Source of the DNA: Acidocella sp. KAb 2-4
GTDB taxonomy: Bacteria; Pseudomonadota; Alphaproteobacteria; Acetobacterales; Acetobacteraceae
Direction: 5' to 3'
DNA length: 64,000 bases
Assembly: GCF_020567705.1 (NCBI RefSeq)
Contig: NZ_JAJDJU010000003.1
Coordinates: 143,243 to 207,242 of the forward strand
Both the position numbers and the translations under genes were made by a program. Shown here in pieces: positions 1-8,961 of this stretch. Every line of letters starts with the position of its first letter. The first letter of the stretch is position 1. The notes under the pieces are model-generated. The model was not told the DNA's origin and did not search any database. It saw nothing but the letters and a program-made list of their open reading frames with translations.

Positions 1-620
1 TGGTCCAGCGCGCGCCACAGCCCTTCCAGGTCCAGGCTGCCATCGGCGGCGGCGGTGGCCAGCATGCAGCCGATCAGGGCGTAGAGCGCGGTGTCGAGAT
101 GCACGCTCGCCATGCCGGTCAGCCGCGTATAGGCGACGAGAAAGCCGAGCAGATACACATCCAGCATCGCCCAGGGCGAGAGCGGCCGGTACCAGCGCAG
201 CGCCGCCTTCAGCAGGCGCGGCGGCAGGCTGTGGCGCCCGCCCAGGGCGAGCAGCAAGATGCCGAGCTTGGCCGCGGGCGCGAGCAGGGTGACGCCAAAC
301 ACCAGCGCCGCCACCAGCCCCCAACCCTGGGCCAGCAACTGGGCCGGGCCGGTATCCAGCCGCGCCTGGGCGAAGCGGCCATAGGCCTCGATTTCGAGAA
401 ACGGGGCCGCGAGGGCGAACAGGTAAAACAGCAGCGCCGCCATCGCGCAGGCCAAAGGGAAGCTGGCATCGAACTGACGCATCCGCCATAGCGGCTCGGC
501 GCAGCGCGGGCATTCGGCCACCATGCCGGGGCGGCGCGGTCCCAGCCGGCAAAGCTGGCCGCATTGCGGGCATTCCCGTGCGTCCGGGGCGTCGGCCAGC
601 AGGGGCGGGGCGGGTGACAT
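1..620 (-). CDS. pqiA: Paraquat-inducible protein A family (PqiA), C-terminus cut by window edge
   Basis: Read on the minus strand from an ATG at 620, the frame stays open to the first base of the window, so only the N-terminal ~206 residues are present. It starts with a rubredoxin-like double CxxC zinc ribbon (CPQCGQ, then CPRCAEPLW about 20 residues later). Hydrophobic segments typical of the PqiA inner-membrane family follow. PqiA proteins partner MCE-domain proteins (PqiB) in lipid transport across the envelope; a pqiB partner would lie to the left, outside the window. It is divergent from the efflux operon that starts at 740. Confidence 0.8.
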   Translation of the reverse strand, partial: MSPAPPLLADAPDARECPQCGQLCRLGPRRPGMVAECPRCAEPLWRMRQFDASFPLACAMAALLFYLFALAAPFLEIEAYGRFAQARLDTGPAQLLAQGWGLVAALVFGVTLLAPAAKLGILLLALGGRHSLPPRLLKAALRWYRPLSPWAMLDVYLLGFLVAYTRLTGMASVHLDTALYALIGCMLATAAADGSLDLEGLWRALD

Positions 621-676
621 GGCGCGAGGGAGGCACGCCGGAGCCGCTCGCGTCAAGCCGCCGCTCGCCAAAGGCA

Positions 677-690
677 TTGATCAGGGTCAA
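677..690. promoter_or_regulatory. FNR/FixK-type box upstream of the efflux operon
   Basis: The 14 bases TTGAT-CAGG-GTCAA match the FNR/FixK dyad TTGAT-N4-ATCAA at 9 of 10 defined positions. The site lies about 50 bases before the HlyD ATG at 740 and is also upstream of the divergent pqiA. An almost identical site occurs at 5685. A regulator-binding role is inferred. Confidence 0.4.
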
Positions 691-739
691 TGTGCGGCGG
701 CGGCGGCGCGGCTATCGGGCGGGGCAGGAGGCATAGGGC

Positions 740-1714
740 ATGCAAGCGAGGCGTAAATACATCCTGCTCGTCGCGGCGGTGGCCGTCATCACCCTGGGGG
801 GCTGGTGGCTGCTTGCCCCTGGCGGCGAAACCAACACGCTGTACGGCGATGTCGAGATCCGCCAGGTGGACCTCGCCTTCAACGCCGAGGGGCGGGTGAG
901 CCAGATGCTCTGCCAGGAGGGCGACAAGGTGAAGGCCGGGCAGCTTCTGGCCACGCTGGACGACGCCACCTATGCCAACGCCCTGGCCCTGGCCGAGGCC
1001 CGCCGCGATGCCGCCAAGGCCCAGCTCAACCTGTTGCTCGCCGGCTCGCGCTATGAGGATATCGACCGCGCCCGCGCCGCGCTCGACGCCGCCAAGGCGC
1101 AGCTTGCCAACGCCAAGGCCTCCTATGCCCGGCAGCAGGCGCTGATCGGCCGTGGCGCGACGCCGCAGCAAACGCTGGATAACGCCCGCATGGCGCTGGA
1201 CTCCGCCCAGGCGCAGCAGGACGGCGCCCAGGCGCAGCTGACCGAGCTGATCAACGGCCCGCGCAAGCAGGAAATCGATGCCGCCCGCGCCGCTTATCAG
1301 GAGGCCGAGGCCCAGGTCGCGCTGGCGCAGACCGGGGAGGACGACACCAAACTCTACGCCCCGGTGGATGGGGTGGTGATGACCCGCGTGATCGAGCCCG
1401 GCACCGTCGTGCTGCCCACCAACACCGTGTATTCGCTTGCCAACACGGCGGAGACCTGGGTGCGCGCCTTCGCGCCCGAGACCATGTTGGGGCGCGTCGC
1501 GCCGGGAACGAAAGTGACCATCACCACCGACACGCCGGGCAGCAAGATCTATCACGGCATCATTGGCTATGTGTCGCCGGTGGCTGAATTCACGCCCAAG
1601 ACGGTGGAGACGCCCGATCTGCGCACGCAGCTTGTCTATCGCTTCCGTGTGCGGGTGAGCGACGCCGATGACGGGCTGCGCCAGGGCATGCCGGTGACCG
1701 TGACGCTGCCATGA
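740..1714 (+). CDS. HlyD-family periplasmic adaptor of an ABC efflux system (YhiI-like)
   Basis: A 324-residue membrane-fusion protein. It has an N-terminal transmembrane anchor (about residues 6-27) and a lipoyl/barrel half near residue 50. An Ala/Gln-rich alpha-helical hairpin of about 120 residues follows, then the second barrel half containing LYAPVDGVV. A CAGGAGG ribosome site at 725-731 supports the ATG at 740. Its stop overlaps the next ATG (ATGA). The order adaptor, double ATPase, permease, permease is that of the E. coli YhiI-RbbA-YhhJ group, so it should link the inner-membrane transporter to an outer-membrane channel. The substrate is unknown. Confidence 0.88.
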   Translation: MQARRKYILLVAAVAVITLGGWWLLAPGGETNTLYGDVEIRQVDLAFNAEGRVSQMLCQEGDKVKAGQLLATLDDATYANALALAEARRDAAKAQLNLLLAGSRYEDIDRARAALDAAKAQLANAKASYARQQALIGRGATPQQTLDNARMALDSAQAQQDGAQAQLTELINGPRKQEIDAARAAYQEAEAQVALAQTGEDDTKLYAPVDGVVMTRVIEPGTVVLPTNTVYSLANTAETWVRAFAPETMLGRVAPGTKVTITTDTPGSKIYHGIIGYVSPVAEFTPKTVETPDLRTQLVYRFRVRVSDADDGLRQGMPVTVTLP

Positions 1715-3441
1715 CCGCGCTCGCCCGCACCGAGGGGCTGAGCCATGTCTTCCCTGGCAAGGCGGGCGGGGCCAGGGCACTCGACAATATCACCGCCGAG
1801 ATCGCGCCGGGGGTGATCACCGGCGTCGTCGGGCCTGACGGCGCGGGCAAGACCACGCTGCTGCGGCATCTGGCCGGGCTGCTGCGGCCGAGCGCCGGGC
1901 GGGTCGAGGTGCTGGGGCATGACATGGCCATGGCCGCCGCCGCCGCGCATCCGTTCATCGGCTACATGCCGCAGCGTTTCGGGCTTTATGAGGATCTCAC
2001 GGTCGGCGAAAACCTCGCCTTGTTCGCCGATCTTCACGGGCTGCGCGACGCCGCGCGCGCGCAGCGCAGCGCCATGCTGCTCTCATTCACCGGCCTCGCG
2101 CCGTTCACCGCGCGCCAGGCCGGGGCGCTCTCGGGCGGGATGAAGCAGAAGCTCGGCCTCGCCTGCGCGCTGCTGGCCCGCCCCCGGCTGCTGCTGCTCG
2201 ACGAACCCTCGGTCGGCGTGGACCCGGCCTCGCGCCGGGAGCTGTGGCGCATCGTCGAGCGCATGATGGCGGAGGCGAAGGCGGCAGGCGCCGAGATGGG
2301 CGTGGTGTGGGCGACCTCTTATCTCGACGAAGCCGAGCGCTGCGCCAAGGTGCTGCTGCTGCATGAGGGCAGGCTGCTCTCGGCGGCGCCGCCTGCAGAG
2401 TTTCTGGCGCCGCTGGCCGGGCGGGTGTGCCGGGTGACGCTGCCGGCCGCGCAGCGCCGCCGCGCCGTGGCGCTGGCCAAGACGCTGCCCGGCGTGCTCG
2501 ATGCGCTGGTGCAGGGCGACAGCCTGCGCCTGGTGCTCGCCCCCGGCGCCACCCCGCCCGCGGCGGCGCTGCTTGGCGGCAGTGAGACCAGCCTGGTGCC
2601 GCCGCGCTTCGAGGACGGATTCATCGACCGCCTGCTCGCCGCCACGCCGCCCGACCCGCCAGCGCCGCCACCACCCGCCGCGCCGCCGCCGCCGGATGGC
2701 GCGGTGATCGAGGTGCGCGACCTGATCCGCCGGTTCGGCGATTTCGTGGCGGTCGATCATGTCAGCTTCTCCATCGCGCGGGGCGAGATCTTCGGCCTGC
2801 TCGGGCCGAATGGGGCGGGTAAATCCACGACCTTCCGCATGCTCTGCGGCTTGCTGCGCCCGAGCGCGGGTAGCGCCCTGGTGGCTGGGCAAAACCTGCT
2901 CACCGCCGCCGCCGAGGCGCGCGCCAAGCTCGGCTACATGGCGCAAAAATTCTCGCTCTATGGCGAGCTGACGGTGCGCCAGAACCTGGATTTCTTCGCC
3001 CGCAGCTACGGGCTGCGCGGGGCGGCGCGGCAACGGGCGATCACCGATGCGCTGGCGCGGTTCGAGCTGGACGCGGTGGCAGGCAATGTGGCCGGGGCGC
3101 TGCCGCTGGGGCTCAAGCAGCGCCTCTCCCTGGCCGCGGCGCTGCTGCACGAGCCGGAGATTTTGTTTCTCGACGAGCCAACCTCGGGCGTCGATCCGCT
3201 CAACCGCCGCGCCTTCTGGGCGCGCATCGGCGAGCTGGCGGCGCGCGGTGTCACCGTGCTCGTCACCAGCCATTTCATGGATGAGGCGGAGTATTGCGAC
3301 CGGCTCGCCATCATCAATGCCGGGCGGGTGCTGGTCACCGACACGCCCGCCGCCCTGCGCGCCAGCGTGCGCAGCCCGGACTTGCCGGACCCGACCCTGG
3401 AAGACGCCTTCATCTCCCTCATCGACGGCGCCGCCGCATGA
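1711..3441 (+). CDS. ABC transporter ATP-binding protein with two fused nucleotide-binding domains
   Basis: A 576-residue protein with two complete ABC ATPase domains in one chain. The first has Walker A GPDGAGKTT, signature LSGGMKQK and Walker B LLLLDEPSVGVD; the second has GPNGAGKST, a degenerate signature LPLGLKQR and ILFLDEPTSGVD. A proline-rich linker near residues 310-330 joins them. The first Walker A has Asp where Asn is usual. The start overlaps the adaptor stop and the stop overlaps the permease start, so the four genes are translationally coupled. It resembles the ATPase part of RbbA/YhiH but lacks a fused permease. It should energise the two downstream ABC-2 permeases. Confidence 0.92.
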   Translation: MTALARTEGLSHVFPGKAGGARALDNITAEIAPGVITGVVGPDGAGKTTLLRHLAGLLRPSAGRVEVLGHDMAMAAAAAHPFIGYMPQRFGLYEDLTVGENLALFADLHGLRDAARAQRSAMLLSFTGLAPFTARQAGALSGGMKQKLGLACALLARPRLLLLDEPSVGVDPASRRELWRIVERMMAEAKAAGAEMGVVWATSYLDEAERCAKVLLLHEGRLLSAAPPAEFLAPLAGRVCRVTLPAAQRRRAVALAKTLPGVLDALVQGDSLRLVLAPGATPPAAALLGGSETSLVPPRFEDGFIDRLLAATPPDPPAPPPPAAPPPPDGAVIEVRDLIRRFGDFVAVDHVSFSIARGEIFGLLGPNGAGKSTTFRMLCGLLRPSAGSALVAGQNLLTAAAEARAKLGYMAQKFSLYGELTVRQNLDFFARSYGLRGAARQRAITDALARFELDAVAGNVAGALPLGLKQRLSLAAALLHEPEILFLDEPTSGVDPLNRRAFWARIGELAARGVTVLVTSHFMDEAEYCDRLAIINAGRVLVTDTPAALRASVRSPDLPDPTLEDAFISLIDGAAA

Positions 3442-4565
3442 GCCCGCGCCTGCAAAGGCTGCGCGGCCTGGTCCGCAAGGAGGTCTGGCAGATCCTGCGC
3501 GATCCCTCGGCGCTGCTAATCGCCTTCCTGCTGCCCTTCATCCTGCTCATCATCAACGGCTTCGGCCTGTCACTGGATGCGCACCGCATGAAACTCGCCG
3601 TGGTGGTCGAGGCCGGGGCGGCGCCGACGCGTAGCATCGAACAGGCGCTGGATGCCTCGCCCTATCTCGCGGTGGAATGGGCGCCGAGCGGGCAAGCCGC
3701 GCGGCGCGCGCTGGAGCAGGGCGAGGTGCGCGGCATTCTCACCCTGCGCCAGGATTTCGCGGCGAAGCTGGCCCGCCCTGCGCGCTGGCCCGCGGTCGCG
3801 CAGCTCGCGGTGAACGCCACCGACCCCAACACCGCCCGGCTGTTGCAGGGCTATGTCACTGGCGCGTTCAGCGTCTGGTTGCAAGATGTGGCGACCGAGC
3901 GCGCTCTCACCCCCGGCGGCGGCCCGGTGCTGGAAACCCGCTACTGGTATAACCCGCAGCTGCGCTCGACCGATTTCATCGTGCCCGGGGTGATCGCGCT
4001 GGTCATGTCGATGACCGGCACGCTGCTCACCGCGCTGATCGTGGCGCGCGAATGGGAACGCGGGACGATGGAATCCATGCTCGCCTCGCCCGCCGCCATG
4101 GGCGAGCTGGTAGGCGCCAAGCTGGGCACTTATTTCGTGCTGGGCATGGGCTCGATGGCGATGTCGGTGCTCATCACCGTGTTCGTGTTCGGGGTGCCGC
4201 TGCATGGCAGCCTCGGGGCGCTGGGGCTCACCGCCGCGCTGTTTCTGGTCTTCACCCTGGCGCAGGGGCTGTTCATCTCCACCCTCGCGCGCAACCAGTT
4301 CGTCGCCGCGCAGCTCGCCTTCATCACCACCATGCTGCCGGCGATCATGCTCTCGGGCATGTTGTTCGACATCGCCTCCATGCCGCGCTGGCTGCAATGG
4401 CTGACCTATGTGTTCCCGGCGCGCTATTTCGTCGCGGCGGTGCAGACGCTGTTCCTCGCCGGCGATGTCTGGTCGGTGCTGCTGCCCAATCTCTGCGGCC
4501 TGGCCATCGCCGCGGCGCTCACCGTCGCCGCCACGCTGGCCGTGACCCATCGCCGTCTGGACTGA
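3438..4565 (+). CDS. ABC-2 type permease, first of two
   Basis: A 375-residue ABC-2 membrane protein (YhhJ/YadH class). It has one N-terminal transmembrane helix, a soluble extracytoplasmic domain of about 150 residues, and five or so C-terminal helices. The conserved region before the helices contains EWERGTMESMLASP, the coupling-helix motif of this family. The ATG at 3438 sits in the ATGA overlap with the ATPase stop; an earlier in-frame ATG would lie inside the ATPase gene. It probably forms a heterodimer with the next gene product. Confidence 0.88.
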   Translation: MSPRLQRLRGLVRKEVWQILRDPSALLIAFLLPFILLIINGFGLSLDAHRMKLAVVVEAGAAPTRSIEQALDASPYLAVEWAPSGQAARRALEQGEVRGILTLRQDFAAKLARPARWPAVAQLAVNATDPNTARLLQGYVTGAFSVWLQDVATERALTPGGGPVLETRYWYNPQLRSTDFIVPGVIALVMSMTGTLLTALIVAREWERGTMESMLASPAAMGELVGAKLGTYFVLGMGSMAMSVLITVFVFGVPLHGSLGALGLTAALFLVFTLAQGLFISTLARNQFVAAQLAFITTMLPAIMLSGMLFDIASMPRWLQWLTYVFPARYFVAAVQTLFLAGDVWSVLLPNLCGLAIAAALTVAATLAVTHRRLD

Positions 4566-4571
4566 CCCGCC

Positions 4572-5672
4572 ATGCTCGCCCGCATCATTGCCCTCGTGAT
4601 CAAGGAACTGATCTCCCTCTGGTCGGACCGTAAAACCCGCTTCGTCATGCTGATCCCGCCGCTGATCCAGGTGGTGATTTTCGCCAACGCGGCGACCTAC
4701 GATGTCTCGCATGTGCCGCTCTCCGTCTGGAACGAGGATCTCGGCGCGCAATCGGCCGAGTATATCCGCGGGTTTTCCGGTTCGCCCGCCTTCGCCCCGG
4801 CGCCCGACGTATTCAGCCCCGCCCAGGCGCAGCACATGCTGGAATCCAAGACCGCCGCAGCGGTGCTGCATGTCCCGCAGGATTTCTCGGCCGACATGCT
4901 GGCCGGGCGCGCCGCGCATGTGCAATTGCTGATCGACGCCCGGCGCTCCAACACCGCATTGCTGATCGGCAATTACGCCGCCGAGATCACCGCCGCCTAT
5001 GCCGCCAGCTTGCACCCGGACACGCCGCCGCCCGTGGATATCGAGCTCACCGACCTGCTCAACCCGGAGCTGCAAAGCCGCTGGTTCATCCTGCCGGGGC
5101 TGGTCGCCATCCTGTCGCTGATCATGACCACGATGGTCAGCGCGCTCTCGCTGGCGCGTGAGCGCGAACTGGGCACGTATGAGCAGATGCTGGTGACGCC
5201 GCTGCGCCCGGCAGAGATCATGCTCGGCAAGGCGATCCCCTCGCTCATCGTCGGGCTGCTGGAGGCGAATATCGTGCTGGTCGCCGCGCTGGTCCTGTTT
5301 GGCCTGCCGTTCAAAGGCAATCTGCCGGTGTTTGAGTTCTGCACGGCGCTGTTCAGCTTGGCCGGGGTCGGGGTGGGGCTGGCGATCTCGGCGTTCACCC
5401 GCACCCAGCAACAGGCGATTCTGGGGGTGTTCGTGTTCGTCGCCCCGGCGGTGATGATCTCGGGTTACGCCACGCCGGTGGAGAACATGCCGCGCGCCAT
5501 GCAGCTGCTCAGCCTGCTCGACCCGATCCGCTACATGCTGGTGATCGCGCGCGGGATGTTCCTGGAGGCCTTGCCCGCCAGCGTGGTGCTGGCGCAATCC
5601 TGGCCGATGGCGCTCATCGCCCTGGTGCTGCTCATCGCCGCGACCTTCATGGTGCGCCGCTCCATCGCCTAG
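4572..5672 (+). CDS. ABC-2 type permease, second of two
   Basis: A 366-residue ABC-2 permease that begins 6 bases after the preceding permease. It has the same topology: one N-terminal helix, a large periplasmic domain, then a C-terminal helix bundle. The family motif is ERELGTYEQMLVTPLRPAE. Two unequal permeases with one double-headed ATPase suggest a heterodimeric export pore. The operon probably ends here: the next gene starts 113 bases later behind its own FNR-like box. Confidence 0.88.
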   Translation: MLARIIALVIKELISLWSDRKTRFVMLIPPLIQVVIFANAATYDVSHVPLSVWNEDLGAQSAEYIRGFSGSPAFAPAPDVFSPAQAQHMLESKTAAAVLHVPQDFSADMLAGRAAHVQLLIDARRSNTALLIGNYAAEITAAYAASLHPDTPPPVDIELTDLLNPELQSRWFILPGLVAILSLIMTTMVSALSLARERELGTYEQMLVTPLRPAEIMLGKAIPSLIVGLLEANIVLVAALVLFGLPFKGNLPVFEFCTALFSLAGVGVGLAISAFTRTQQQAILGVFVFVAPAVMISGYATPVENMPRAMQLLSLLDPIRYMLVIARGMFLEALPASVVLAQSWPMALIALVLLIAATFMVRRSIA

Positions 5673-5684
5673 GCGCGGGGCGGG

Positions 5685-5698
5685 TTGATCCAGGTCAA
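5685..5698. promoter_or_regulatory. FNR/FixK-type box upstream of the FAD monooxygenase
   Basis: TTGAT-CCAG-GTCAA, the same arm sequences as the box at 677 with a shifted spacer. It lies about 90 bases upstream of the monooxygenase ATG at 5786, a usual distance for activation by an FNR/FixK/Dnr protein. The regulator is not in the window. Confidence 0.4.
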
Positions 5699-5785
5699 AG
5701 ACAAGATCTTGCCGCGTGCCCAGGCTTATCCTTAGCAAAGGCATGCCGCCGCATGGCGTGGCGGTGGTCAGGGGGGAATAGTTTC

Positions 5786-7288
5786 ATGAGCAACGAGGTT
5801 CTGGTGGTTGGGGCGGGGCCAGTGGGGTTGAGCATGGCCGCGGCGCTGTGCCGCTACGGCGTGCCGGTGCGCATCATCGAAAAGGCGGCACAGCCTTCCG
5901 GGCAGTCCCGCGCGCTGTTTCTGTGGACCCGCACGCTGGAATTGCTCGACCGCTCCGGGCTGGGCGGCGAGTTGATCGCGGCTGGGCGCAAGATCGACGC
6001 GGTGAACCTGCTGGCCGGGGCCAAGCGCATCGGCCGCATCGAATTATCGGAGGTCGACAGCACCCATCCTTATGCGCTGATGCTGCCGCAGGCGGAGACC
6101 GAGCGCTTGATCACCGCGCAGCTAGAGGCGCTGGGCGGCCGGGTCGAGTTCGGCACCGCGCTCGCGGGTTTCACCAGCGGCCCGGACCATGTGCGCGTCA
6201 CGTTGCAGCATGCGGATGGCCGCGAGGAGGTGGTCGAGGCCGCCTATCTCGTTGGCTGCGACGGCGGCGGCAGCGTTGTGCGCAAGGCTCTTGGCCTGTC
6301 CTCCTCCGGCCCGGCGCAGCAGAGCGACTGGCTGCTGGCGGATGTGACGCTGCAAGGGTTCGACGGCGCGCCGACGGAACTGCATTCCTTCTGGCATGAG
6401 GATGGGTTCTTCGGCATCTTCCCGCTGCCATCCGGCCGCTACCGTGTGGTGGGCGATCTGCACGATGTGCATGGCGAGCACCCCGAACCGCCGACGCTGG
6501 CGCAGGTGCAGGCGATGATGGATGCGCGCGGCCCCGGCGGCGTCACCGTCTCCGATCCGGTCTGGCTCTCCGCCTTCCGCATCCATCAGCGCAACATCTC
6601 GACTTATCGCGTGGGGCGCGTGTTTCTGGCTGGCGACGCCGCGCATCTGCACAACCCGGTCGGGGCCCAGGGGCTGAACATGGGCATCCATGATGCCGTC
6701 AACCTCTCCTGGAAGCTGGCATTGGTCTATCGCGGCGCCGCCAATGCCGAGGCGCTGCTCGAAAGCTATAACGCCGAGCGCCACGCCGTGGCGGATGCGG
6801 TGGTCAATGAACTCGATCGCGCCGCCGCGCTGGCGATGCTGAAGAACCCGACCCTGCAATTCGCCCGCAACCTGTTCGGCGGCCTGTTTTTCGGCATGGA
6901 ACCGGCGCGCAAGGCCCTGGCGGAGACGGTGAGCGAGGTCTCGCACGGCTACCGCCACAGCCCGATCAATGGCACCAATGACCGGGCGCTGCCCGGCCCC
7001 GGCCCCGGCGAGCGCCTGCCCCCGCGGCCCGACGAGCCACCGCTTGGCAGCGGCAATGCCCCGCGCTTCGCCCTGTTTGCCGCCCCCGGCCCGCGTGTGG
7101 ACCGGCTGCGCCGGGACTTCGCCGCCCTGTTGGAGCCGGAATTGCGCGCGCCGATCAGCCCGCGCACGATCTGGCTCGGCCGCCCGGATGGCTATGTCGC
7201 CGCCGCGGCGATCGACGAAGACAGCGACCAGATCGAGGCCTATCTGCGCACCTACCTGCCCGACAGCGCCGCCCTGGCCGCGATGTGA
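5786..7288 (+). CDS. FAD-dependent aromatic monooxygenase (PheA/TetX family)
   Basis: A 500-residue class A flavoprotein hydroxylase. It shows the N-terminal GxGxxG fold (VVGAGPVGLS), the middle DG motif (GCDGGGSVVRK) and the C-terminal GD motif (GDAAHLHNPVGAQGLNMGI). Together these bind FAD and NAD(P)H. Family members hydroxylate phenols, polyketides or antibiotics; the substrate cannot be read from sequence. The ATG at 5786 is preferred over one at 5753 because GGGGGGAA at 5772-5778 is a suitable ribosome site and the protein then begins directly with the Rossmann strand. It stands alone, convergent with the LysR gene. Confidence 0.88.
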   Translation: MSNEVLVVGAGPVGLSMAAALCRYGVPVRIIEKAAQPSGQSRALFLWTRTLELLDRSGLGGELIAAGRKIDAVNLLAGAKRIGRIELSEVDSTHPYALMLPQAETERLITAQLEALGGRVEFGTALAGFTSGPDHVRVTLQHADGREEVVEAAYLVGCDGGGSVVRKALGLSSSGPAQQSDWLLADVTLQGFDGAPTELHSFWHEDGFFGIFPLPSGRYRVVGDLHDVHGEHPEPPTLAQVQAMMDARGPGGVTVSDPVWLSAFRIHQRNISTYRVGRVFLAGDAAHLHNPVGAQGLNMGIHDAVNLSWKLALVYRGAANAEALLESYNAERHAVADAVVNELDRAAALAMLKNPTLQFARNLFGGLFFGMEPARKALAETVSEVSHGYRHSPINGTNDRALPGPGPGERLPPRPDEPPLGSGNAPRFALFAAPGPRVDRLRRDFAALLEPELRAPISPRTIWLGRPDGYVAAAAIDEDSDQIEAYLRTYLPDSAALAAM

Positions 7289-7291
7289 ACC

Positions 7292-8203
7292 TCAGCCGGG
7301 GCGGTCCTGCCGTCCCGCATGGTGCTTGAGTTGCTCGACAAACCAGCGCCCCGCTGGCCCTGGCGGGGCGTCGGCGCGATAGGCGGCGGACATCGCCATC
7401 TGCACGCGCGGCGAGGTGTCGAGCAGCGTGAGCTCCACCAGCGCGCCCTCGCGCAGGTCGCGCGCCACCATCTCCAGCGGCATCCCGCCCCAGCCCAGCC
7501 CGGCGAGCAGAAAGGCGTGTTTCGCCCCCATATCCGCCAGCCGCCAGCTGCGCGGTGACATCACGCTGAACTCCCGGCCCTTGGAGAGATCGGTGCGGTC
7601 GGTGAGCACGAGTTGCACATGCGCCGCCAGATCCTCGGCCGTGATGCCGCGCCCGAGTTGCGCCAGCGGGTGGCCGGGGGCGGCGACGAACACGATCTGC
7701 ACCGGCAGTAGCCGCTCAGTGACCAGCGAGGGCGAGCTGAGCGGCAGCGAGCCCATGATGCCCAGCCCGCATTGGCCCTCCAGCACCGCCTTGGCCACGC
7801 CGCCCAGCGCCTCGACATAAAGCCGCAGCGGGGTGGTGGGGAAATGCTCGCCAAACGCGGCGGCGGCGCGGGTGAGCAGGCTCATCGGAAACATCACGTC
7901 GATCGCCACGGCCAGCTCCGGCTCTAGCCCGGCCGCCATGCCCTTGGCCCGCGCCTTTAGCGCCGCGAGGCTGGCGGTCACCGCCTTGGCATCGGCCAGC
8001 AGCAGCTTGCCCTGCTCGGTCAACTCCGGAAACCGCCCGGTTCGGGTGAACAGCGTCACGCCCAACTGCCCCTCCAGCGTGGCGATGGCCTGGCTGATGA
8101 CCGATTGCGCACGGTTGAGGCGCCGCCCAGCGGCGGAGAAGCTCTGCAATTCCGCCGCGGCGATGAACATGCGGAGCTGGTCAACGGTCACACCTTCGAG
8201 CAT
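7292..8203 (-). CDS. LysR-family transcriptional regulator
   Basis: A 303-residue LTTR. The N-terminal winged helix-turn-helix covers about residues 4-62 (SAAGRRLNRAQSVISQAIATL), followed by a periplasmic-binding-like effector domain. It is divergent from the azoreductase gene at 8325, so the usual LTTR arrangement predicts control of that azoR-yceI-cybB-yceI operon. The inducer is unknown; electrophiles or quinones would fit the targets. Confidence 0.9.
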   Translation of the reverse strand: MLEGVTVDQLRMFIAAAELQSFSAAGRRLNRAQSVISQAIATLEGQLGVTLFTRTGRFPELTEQGKLLLADAKAVTASLAALKARAKGMAAGLEPELAVAIDVMFPMSLLTRAAAAFGEHFPTTPLRLYVEALGGVAKAVLEGQCGLGIMGSLPLSSPSLVTERLLPVQIVFVAAPGHPLAQLGRGITAEDLAAHVQLVLTDRTDLSKGREFSVMSPRSWRLADMGAKHAFLLAGLGWGGMPLEMVARDLREGALVELTLLDTSPRVQMAMSAAYRADAPPGPAGRWFVEQLKHHAGRQDRPG

Positions 8204-8227
8204 CGGAGCGTCCTATCGGTAAAACAG

Positions 8228-8238
8228 ATGGTATCCAT
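8228..8238. promoter_or_regulatory. Candidate LysR operator between the regulator and azoR
   Basis: The 11 bases ATGGTATCCAT form a perfect inverted repeat (ATGG-TAT-CCAT) with an AT-rich tract just after it. The site is 25 bases from the LysR start and 87 bases from the azoR start. Short dyads of this kind in a divergent intergenic region are typical LTTR sites. The assignment rests on position only. Confidence 0.35.
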
Positions 8239-8324
8239 ATTTTTATATAGGCTTCTTTAGGGGGACGCACAGCCTTAATTACACGCCGTCACGCCGGAAA
8301 ACGGCGCTTAACAGGAGTGATCCC

Positions 8325-8933
8325 ATGAGGCTTTGGCATATCGACTCGTCCGTGCTGGGCGAAAATTCCGTCTCCCGCAAACTCACCGCCGAGATCGTGG
8401 CGCGCCAGCGCGCCCTGCATTCGGGGCTGGAGGTGCGTCACCTGGACCTCGCGGCTTCGCCGGTGCGCCATCTTTCGCCCGCGCATATCGGCGCCATGTT
8501 CGGGCATCCGCCCGCCGACGCCGCGGTGCAGGCCGACATCGCCACCGGCGCCACGTTCCTCGACGAGCTGTTTGCCGCCGATGTCATCGTGATCGGCGCG
8601 CCGATGTATAATTTCGGCATCCCCAGCCAGCTCAAGGCGTGGATCGACCGCATCCTGGTCGCGGGCAAGACCTTCAAATACGGCGAAAACGGCGCCCCAA
8701 TCGGGCTGGTGCCGGCGGGCAAGAAGGTGATCATCGCCTCCTCGCGCGGCGGGCTCTACAGCCCTGGTAATCCGGCGGCGGCGATGGAGCACCAGGAATC
8801 GCACCTGATCGCGGCGCTCAACTTCATCGGCCTGACCGACATCACCGTTGTCCGCGCCGAGGGCGTGGCCGTGCCGGACCTCAAGCCCGCCGCCATCGCC
8901 ACCGCCGAAGCCGCGATCGCGGCCCTGGCCTGA
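8325..8933 (+). CDS. azoR: FMN-dependent NADH-azoreductase
   Basis: A 202-residue flavodoxin-like fold protein of the AzoR family (older databases call these acyl carrier protein phosphodiesterases). Visible family motifs are the N-terminal phosphate loop [11 protein letters not shown], the flavin-contacting [17 protein letters not shown] and SSRGGLY. It reduces azo compounds and quinones with NADH through bound FMN. An AGGAG ribosome site lies at 8313-8317. It is first in an apparent four-gene operon and divergent from the LysR regulator. Confidence 0.92.
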   Translation: MRLWHIDSSVLGENSVSRKLTAEIVARQRALHSGLEVRHLDLAASPVRHLSPAHIGAMFGHPPADAAVQADIATGATFLDELFAADVIVIGAPMYNFGIPSQLKAWIDRILVAGKTFKYGENGAPIGLVPAGKKVIIASSRGGLYSPGNPAAAMEHQESHLIAALNFIGLTDITVVRAEGVAVPDLKPAAIATAEAAIAALA

Positions 8934-8961
8934 TCACCCTCACCCCAAAGGACATAAGCAC

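Noticed and set aside
653..1780. Long minus-strand open frame opposite the HlyD gene (and similar long frames opposite the ABC ATPase and permeases)
   Set aside because: Translation is rich in Arg, His, Gly and Gln without domain motifs, as expected for the antisense of high-GC coding DNA; the plus-strand genes are clear.
3570..5744. 724-codon minus-strand open frame across the two ABC permeases
   Set aside because: Composition dominated by His, Arg, Gln, Gly and Asp without any fold; it is a shadow of two well-supported permeases.
8292..8306. Small hairpin CGCCG-GAAAA-CGGCG before the azoR ribosome site
   Set aside because: Only 5 bp, common by chance in this GC-rich DNA, and it does not cover the Shine-Dalgarno.
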